Program-made: the position numbers and the translations under genes
The notes under the pieces: model-generated
Seen by the model: only the letters and a program-made list of their open reading frames with translations
Databases searched by the model: none
What the model was told of the DNA's origin: nothing
Assembly (NCBI RefSeq): GCF_014652275.1
Contig: NZ_BMYM01000001.1
Span: forward strand, 1,798,001-1,862,000
Length of the DNA: 64,000 nucleotides
Direction of reading: 5' to 3'
Origin: Parahalioglobus pacificus
GTDB lineage: Bacteria > Pseudomonadota > Gammaproteobacteria > Pseudomonadales > Halieaceae
In this document: positions 59,876 through 64,000 of the stretch, in pieces
Layout of the letters: each line of letters starts with the position of its first letter
Position numbering within the stretch: position 1 is the stretch's first letter

Positions 59876-61416
59876 GCCAAGTCTCCTGCGGCGGCCAGAC
59901 CCGCCTGTCGACCGAAGTAGGTGCAGTCACCCAGCGACAGTCCGCTGGCAATGTAAGGCGCAAGGGGCAACCCCGCTGTAGTGCGGCCAGCCGCAAACAA
60001 GCCCGGCACCGGTTCGCCGTAGGGCGTGAGCACGCGGCCGTTGATATCGGTGTGCAGACCGCCAAAGGTATGCGCGGGAAAGAAAGCTTCGTCCACCGAT
60101 AAGGCCCAGGCCTTGTAGGGTGGCCCCTGCAGCGGGCGCAGGTAAACCGGCGATTTCTGAAACTGGGGGTCACGCCCTCTGGCGGCGAAGCGGTTGTAGT
60201 AGGCCAGCGTGTGCTGCAACGCCCCAGCAGGAAAACCCACCGCGGTCGCCAGTGCCCCAATGCTGTTGGCGCTGGCAACTTCAGGAAAGTTGTCCTGGGC
60301 CAACGCATAACTGCTGTCAGCATCTGTGATCAGCCAGGCCTTTCCCTGCTGTTGATAGGCGATGTGATGCCCCAATACACCATGGTAAGAATCTTCTGCG
60401 ACAAATCGCTGCGCCTGATGATTGACGACAATGCCCGACAACACATTCTCGGGTGGGTAAATCGGGGCAATGGCAAAGCCATGGTCCATTCTCAATACAT
60501 CGCCGCCGGCAGCCAGGCCCAGAAGAATGCCCGCGCCCAAATCGCCAGCATTACCCCAAGGCACCGAGCACTGAGCTAACTCTGGCGCGTAACGGGCCAA
60601 CATATCGCGATTGTGAATAAAGCCACCGGCGGCCAGAACGACACCGCGCTTCGCACGAATATGTTTTGTCTCGCCGGCCATATCCGCCCGCACGCCAATT
60701 ACCCGGCCATCGCTGGCGGTAACCAGCTCTGTCACCGCAGAGCGAGACTGCATCTCAATGCTGGCCGCCCCCGCCCGCCCCAATAAGGCGGCCATCAGGG
60801 TACGGCCACCCGTCATGCCTGCAACGCCCGGCACATGGCCACGCGCGGCAGGTGTCGCCTGCTCCCTCGCGGGCCAGGCCAGCTCATTGCCAGAAACATA
60901 AAGAGACTCATCGCCCATGGGTAAGCCCTTGGCGGCGGTGAAGCCCTCGCTATAGGGCACGCCCTGATCGACCAGCCAATCAAAGTGTGCCACCGACTCT
61001 TCGCAATAGCGCTGAACCTTGTCCCGTTGAGGATTCAGCGCGCCCGTATTGGCGATAAAATCGTACATCGCCTCGACGGTATCGCTGACGCCCAGAGCGC
61101 GCTGCAGTACCGTGCCACCACCGGCATAGACCACGCCGCCGGACATCGCCGACGAGCCACCGAAGCGCGGCAGTGATTCAAGAACAAGTACGCTCGCACC
61201 CTGCCCGGTAGCTTCCAGCGCGGCGCACATGCCGGCAGCACCTGACCCCATCACCACAACATCGGTGGTCAAATCCCAATGAGTGACCGCGGTACCGTCG
61301 ATTGCGGCCCGGGCGCCAACCCCGGCCACCGCCGCGCCAGCCACCGCGCCGCCGAGAAATCCGCGCCGGCTGAGGCCTCCGGCAGCGGTCGCACGTCTTT
61401 CGCGGTCGCTAGTCAT
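59872..61416 (-). CDS. Tat-exported FAD-dependent oxidoreductase (KstD-like)
   Basis: 514 aa. A twin-arginine signal (LSRRGFLGGAVAGAAVAGV, Arg17-Arg18) precedes a Rossmann FAD site VVVMGSGAAGMCAALEATG (Gly57-Ser-Gly) and the loop FGGSSAMSGGVVYAGGGT. The C-terminus PGLFAAGRTTAGLPL and IASGLSLGDCTYFG closes the FAD domain. The family includes 3-ketosteroid delta-1-dehydrogenases and flavocytochrome fumarate reductases; no CxxCH is present in this protein. Export folded with FAD and coupling to a cytochrome c gene suggest a periplasmic dehydrogenase. A steroid-like substrate is inferred from neighbours. Confidence 0.87.
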   Translation of the reverse strand: MTSDRERRATAAGGLSRRGFLGGAVAGAAVAGVGARAAIDGTAVTHWDLTTDVVVMGSGAAGMCAALEATGQGASVLVLESLPRFGGSSAMSGGVVYAGGGTVLQRALGVSDTVEAMYDFIANTGALNPQRDKVQRYCEESVAHFDWLVDQGVPYSEGFTAAKGLPMGDESLYVSGNELAWPAREQATPAARGHVPGVAGMTGGRTLMAALLGRAGAASIEMQSRSAVTELVTASDGRVIGVRADMAGETKHIRAKRGVVLAAGGFIHNRDMLARYAPELAQCSVPWGNAGDLGAGILLGLAAGGDVLRMDHGFAIAPIYPPENVLSGIVVNHQAQRFVAEDSYHGVLGHHIAYQQQGKAWLITDADSSYALAQDNFPEVASANSIGALATAVGFPAGALQHTLAYYNRFAARGRDPQFQKSPVYLRPLQGPPYKAWALSVDEAFFPAHTFGGLHTDINGRVLTPYGEPVPGLFAAGRTTAGLPLAPYIASGLSLGDCTYFGRQAGLAAAGDLA

Positions 61417-61419
61417 GCG

Positions 61420-62109
61420 TCAGGCATACCTCTGGTAGTCCAGCTTTTTATTCACCATGTAGGTGCGGTGTCGAGCGCCGGCCCGATCAAGATCACCACT
61501 GCCATAGGCGACGTCACCGTGATAAAGGAAGCAGTATCCGCCATCCACTATCACGACCTCGGGTTCGAAAACATCGGGCTCGGCATTGGCCAAATGAGAA
61601 CGCGCAGCGCTGCAATCAGCGAACTCACTGACTTGCACTATGCTGACGTAGGTCGGTGGTGCAAGAAAGAAGGGATGCTCGTCGTCTTCAATATCGGCAA
61701 ACGCCTGGGCCGGGCTGCACCAGCGATGGCGCGCAATTTCACCGCCATCCACTTCCACTTCCTGGCCGTCATCCAATACACACAGGAAAAACCAGGTGGC
61801 GTAACGGCGCTTGGCCCCTTGCGGCGTAGTCCAGTGCGACAGGTACAGCAGTTGTTCGTCGCTGACTTCCAGACCAACTTCTTCGCGCGTCTCTCGAATG
61901 GCCGCAGCGCGCGCCGTTTCCAGTGGGCTTGCGGCTGGCTGCGCATCTTGCGGGTCGACCTTCCCTCCCGGGAACACCCACATCCCGCCCATGTGACTCA
62001 CGGCCTCACTGCGCTGAACCAACAGGACCTCAAGGCCGGAAGCACCATCACGAGCAACAACCACAGTCGCGGCGGGCATGGCAGCAGCGCTATTGGAGGT
62101 ATCGGCCAT
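61420..62109 (-). CDS. Nudix hydrolase (NUDT7/NUDT19-like, CoA-type)
   Basis: 229 aa. The Nudix box carries an insertion before the metal helix: GGKVDPQDAQPAASPLETAR then AAIRETREEVGL. This is like the CoA/acyl-CoA diphosphatases NUDT7/8/19. The leading strand VLLVQRSEAVSHMGGMWVFP is the usual substrate wall. It is cytoplasmic. It sits 3 bp upstream of the flavoprotein gene and 5 bp after the MaoC gene, so a CoA-ester housekeeping role in this operon is plausible. Confidence 0.9.
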   Translation of the reverse strand: MADTSNSAAAMPAATVVVARDGASGLEVLLVQRSEAVSHMGGMWVFPGGKVDPQDAQPAASPLETARAAAIRETREEVGLEVSDEQLLYLSHWTTPQGAKRRYATWFFLCVLDDGQEVEVDGGEIARHRWCSPAQAFADIEDDEHPFFLAPPTYVSIVQVSEFADCSAARSHLANAEPDVFEPEVVIVDGGYCFLYHGDVAYGSGDLDRAGARHRTYMVNKKLDYQRYA

Positions 62110-62114
62110 GCGAT

Positions 62115-62567
62115 CTACGGAAAAAATCGGCTGATGGTGTCGATCACACAGGCCGGCCGGTCACCGCCCTCAACCTCGATGGTGACGCGCACGACGACCT
62201 GAACCCCGCCTTTAACCTCTTCGGCCCTGATAATTTCGCCAGCGCCACGGACGCGACTCCCGACTGGCACAGGGGCAGGAAAGCGCACCTTATCGCAACC
62301 ATAATTCACGCCCATAGACACATTTTCGACGGTCATCAGCTCCGGCAGAAACAGGTTTGCCAATGACAGCGTCAGGTAGCCATGTGCGATGGTCTTGCCG
62401 AAGGGGCCCTGCGCTGCTCGCTCGGGATCCACATGAATCCACTGATGGTCACCTGTTGCTTCCGCAAACTGATCGATTCGCTCTTGCTCAATAGTGAGCC
62501 ACTCGCTGTGCCCAAGGTGTGTTCCCTCCTTGCCCATCAGTTCCTGCGGTGATAAAAACGTGGCCAT
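62115..62567 (-). CDS. MaoC-like dehydratase
   Basis: 150 aa hot-dog protein. The hydratase-2 motif is seen in IDQFAEATGDHQWIHVDPERAA (catalytic Asp and His) and IAHGYLTLSLANLFLPEL. R-specific enoyl-CoA hydratases of this group act in beta-oxidation, PHA and steroid side-chain pathways. AGGAG is about 11 nt upstream of its ATG at 62567. It is the first gene of the operon MaoC-Nudix-FAD-cytochrome c. Confidence 0.93.
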   Translation of the reverse strand: MATFLSPQELMGKEGTHLGHSEWLTIEQERIDQFAEATGDHQWIHVDPERAAQGPFGKTIAHGYLTLSLANLFLPELMTVENVSMGVNYGCDKVRFPAPVPVGSRVRGAGEIIRAEEVKGGVQVVVRVTIEVEGGDRPACVIDTISRFFP

Positions 62568-62811
62568 GTTAGCGCTCGCTCCTGTGAGTAATGGCAGGGA
62601 CTATACCACCGCGATAGCTGCGCCAGCAGACGCCTGCTACGCAAGACTGCTGCAGCGCAGCATGTCGAACCACAGACCGGTGAACAGCCCTCGACAGGTA
62701 GCTCTGCCTGTGAGATCGATCGCAATTACACAGCATGAGCTGACAAAACAGGCACAACCACCAGTAATCATCTATAGTCATTGCAACAAACTATGAACTA
62801 TGGAGACAACA
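62568..62811. promoter_or_regulatory. Divergent intergenic region between the MaoC operon and the MscS-like gene
   Basis: 244 bp that must hold both promoters. TATAGT (about 62773-62778) is a plausible -10 toward the channel gene, but no matching -35 was found. No RNA gene or repeat was recognised. Confidence 0.25.
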
Positions 62812-63627
62812 ATGGACGGACTGGACTCGGATACGCTGCTTAATCTCTACATCATCCCCTGGGGCATCAAGATTGTGCTCGCCCTACTCATCTTCCTCAT
62901 CGGCCGAAAAATCGTCGGCATGGTGGTGGGTTTTGCAGAGCGAATGATGGAACGCCAGGAGATGGATGAAATTCTGATCCGGTTTATCTCATCCATCATC
63001 AAATGGGTGCTGCTGCTGTTTGTAATTATCGCGGCACTGAGTCAGCTGGGCGTAGACACGACTTCCTTGATTGCACTACTGGGTGCAACGGGTCTTGCCA
63101 TTGGTCTTGCACTGCAAAGTTCGCTGTCAAACTTTGCTGCCGGAGTCATGCTGATCATCTTCCGTCCATTTACCAAGGGTGACTTCGTCGAGTCCGGCGG
63201 CGCCGCTGGTGTCGTGGACTCTATCAGCATCTTTACCACCAAGCTGACCACGCCCGATAACAAGGAAGTCGTGGTACCCAACAGCGCCGTGTTCTCAAAC
63301 AACATTACCAACTACTCGGCGCGCCCCACACGCCGCGTCGACATGGTCTTCGGTATCTCGTATGACGACGACATCCGCAAAGCAAAGAGCGTGCTGGAAG
63401 AGATTATCGCCGCAGACAACCGCGTGCTCGGCGAACCGGCACCGGTGGTGGCATTGGGGGAACTGGCAGACTCCAGCGTGAACTTTCTGGTAAGGCCCTG
63501 GGTCAATGCAGAAGACTACTGGGCGGTGCTGTGGGACACCACCGAGGCCGTGAAGTTGCGCTTCGATGCAGAGGGTATCAGCATTCCCTACCCCCAGATG
63601 GACGTGCACTTCGACAAGTCTGAATAG
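62812..63627 (+). CDS. MscS-family mechanosensitive channel
   Basis: 271 aa from the ATG at 62812, 7 nt after GGAG; an ATG 12 bp earlier lies inside that ribosome site. Three N-terminal helices are followed by the pore motif GLAIGLALQSSLSNFAAGVM, the first beta domain (IFRPFTKGDFVESGG) and NSAVFSNNITNYS, then the cytoplasmic alpha-beta domain. It is the small MscS type, a homo-heptamer releasing osmolytes at hypo-osmotic shock. It is likely monocistronic. Confidence 0.94.
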   Translation: MDGLDSDTLLNLYIIPWGIKIVLALLIFLIGRKIVGMVVGFAERMMERQEMDEILIRFISSIIKWVLLLFVIIAALSQLGVDTTSLIALLGATGLAIGLALQSSLSNFAAGVMLIIFRPFTKGDFVESGGAAGVVDSISIFTTKLTTPDNKEVVVPNSAVFSNNITNYSARPTRRVDMVFGISYDDDIRKAKSVLEEIIAADNRVLGEPAPVVALGELADSSVNFLVRPWVNAEDYWAVLWDTTEAVKLRFDAEGISIPYPQMDVHFDKSE

Positions 63628-63659
63628 CGCGACGCTCAGAGCCTAAATAGACCCTTAAC

Positions 63660-63687
63660 CCCCGGCAGCCTTCGCGTGCTGTCGGGG
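63660..63687 (+). terminator. Hairpin downstream of the MscS-like gene
   Basis: CCCCGGCAGC (63660-63669) pairs with GCTGTCGGGG (63678-63687), with one G-T wobble and an 8-nt loop. The stem is strong but no T-tract follows, so it may be a weak or Rho-assisted terminator. Confidence 0.5.
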
Positions 63688-63794
63688 CACGCCTCCCGCA
63701 CCTCGACCGAAAAGTCCAGGTTACGAGGATTTCACAGAATCCCCCGCTTCTCTTGTGTTATAACCCCACTGTATTCCAGTGAAGCGGTATTCCC

Positions 63795-64000
63795 TTGAAG
63801 CCCACAGTTCGACAGACATTGCTGGCAGCGTCATTGCTGATTGGTGCAACGACGATCAGCGCTATGCTTTTCCTCTCCAGGCCGGAAACGGAGATCGCAG
63901 AACCCGTCTACAAGCCCGTGACCGTCGACGCTGCTGAGGTGGTCATGGAGAAGGTCCGCATACCGGTATCTGCTCAGGGCACAGTGGCCCCCATGCAGCA
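63795..64000 (+). CDS. RND efflux periplasmic adaptor, N-terminal fragment (cut by window edge)
   Basis: The frame opens with TTG at 63795, the only start after the in-frame TGA at 63780, and runs off the right edge with 68 codons visible. A signal/anchor helix (LLAASLLIGATTISAMLFL) is followed by PVYKPVTVDAAEVVMEKVRI and PVSAQGTVAPMQ, the opening of an HlyD/AcrA-type lipoyl domain. A second RND system therefore begins here. No clear ribosome site precedes it, so the start is uncertain. Confidence 0.75.
   Translation, partial: MKPTVRQTLLAASLLIGATTISAMLFLSRPETEIAEPVYKPVTVDAAEVVMEKVRIPVSAQGTVAPMQ

Noticed and set aside
61279-62202. 307-codon plus-strand open frame opposite the flavoprotein and Nudix genes
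   Set aside because: It is antisense to conserved coding sequence with intact motifs. Long antisense frames are expected in GC-rich genes.

Overview
The window is a chromosomal segment of a gammaproteobacterium, most likely a marine, Halieaceae-like (OM60/NOR5) or related Cellvibrionales lineage. Three things point there: lipid A and BAM genes of a Gram-negative outer membrane; the conserved block rpsB-tsf-pyrH-frr-uppS-cdsA-dxr-rseP-bamA-skp-lpxD-fabZ-lpxA-lpxB-rnhB-dnaE in the Pseudomonas-type internal order (uppS-cdsA-dxr, not dxr-uppS-cdsA); and map-glnD-dapC with dapD/dapE nearby. The family-level placement is inference. I see no tRNA, rRNA, CRISPR array, insertion sequence or prophage.

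Layout. 1-3.6 kb (minus): a catabolic operon of a CaiB-type CoA-transferase, an HMG-CoA-lyase-type lyase and the start of a hydantoinase/oxoprolinase protein, then a VOC protein. 3.8-8.2 kb (plus): an RND adaptor and permease, preceded by two tandem hairpin repeats. 8.2-9.3 kb: a 442-bp intergenic region with a near-perfect sigma-54 (-24/-12) promoter in front of an orphan 96-aa helical protein, then a DUF1244 protein. 9.3-12.5 kb: two SDRs facing a bidirectional terminator, and a serine hydrolase broken by an in-frame TGA. 12.5-31.2 kb (minus): a Nudix lipoprotein followed by the dnaE-to-rpsB housekeeping block. 31.5-36.8 kb (plus): map, glnD, dapC, nth. 36.8-38.5 kb: a decayed kefG/kefB-like locus (deletion fusion plus a homopolymer frameshift). 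38.6-44.6 kb: membrane pyrophosphatase, DsbA/FrnE-like protein, MAPEG protein, ArsC/Spx-like protein, dapD and dapE. 44.6-52.5 kb: SDR, rsmJ, a protein with a cyclase-like domain, an LRR lipoprotein, an LpxL-like acyltransferase, an MBL hydrolase, bamC, dapA and a DUF3806 protein. 52.5-56.0 kb (plus): a four-gene MCE lipid transporter (MlaE with STAS domain, MlaF, MlaD, PqiC-like lipoprotein). 56.0-62.6 kb: an apparent steroid- or acyl-CoA-catabolic neighbourhood (3-alpha-HSD-like SDR, SRAP protein, DUF35 protein with a thiolase/Ltp2-like enzyme, a Tat-exported KstD-like flavoprotein overlapping a c-type cytochrome, Nudix, MaoC). 62.8-64 kb: an MscS-like channel and the start of a second RND adaptor.

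How the genes fit together. The minus-strand core block couples translation (S2, EF-Ts, RRF), isoprenoid/phospholipid precursors (Dxr, UppS, CdsA), outer-membrane biogenesis (RseP, BamA, Skp, LpxD/FabZ/LpxA/LpxB) and replication (DnaE, RNase HII). DapA, DapC, DapD and DapE together supply much of the succinylase route to meso-diaminopimelate and lysine. The most novel part is 57.7-62.6 kb, where a DUF35/Ltp2-like pair abuts an operon for a periplasmic flavin dehydrogenase with its own cytochrome c. This suggests oxidation of a hydrophobic (steroid-like) substrate with periplasmic electron disposal. The orphan sigma-54-dependent small gene is the clearest single regulatory signal.
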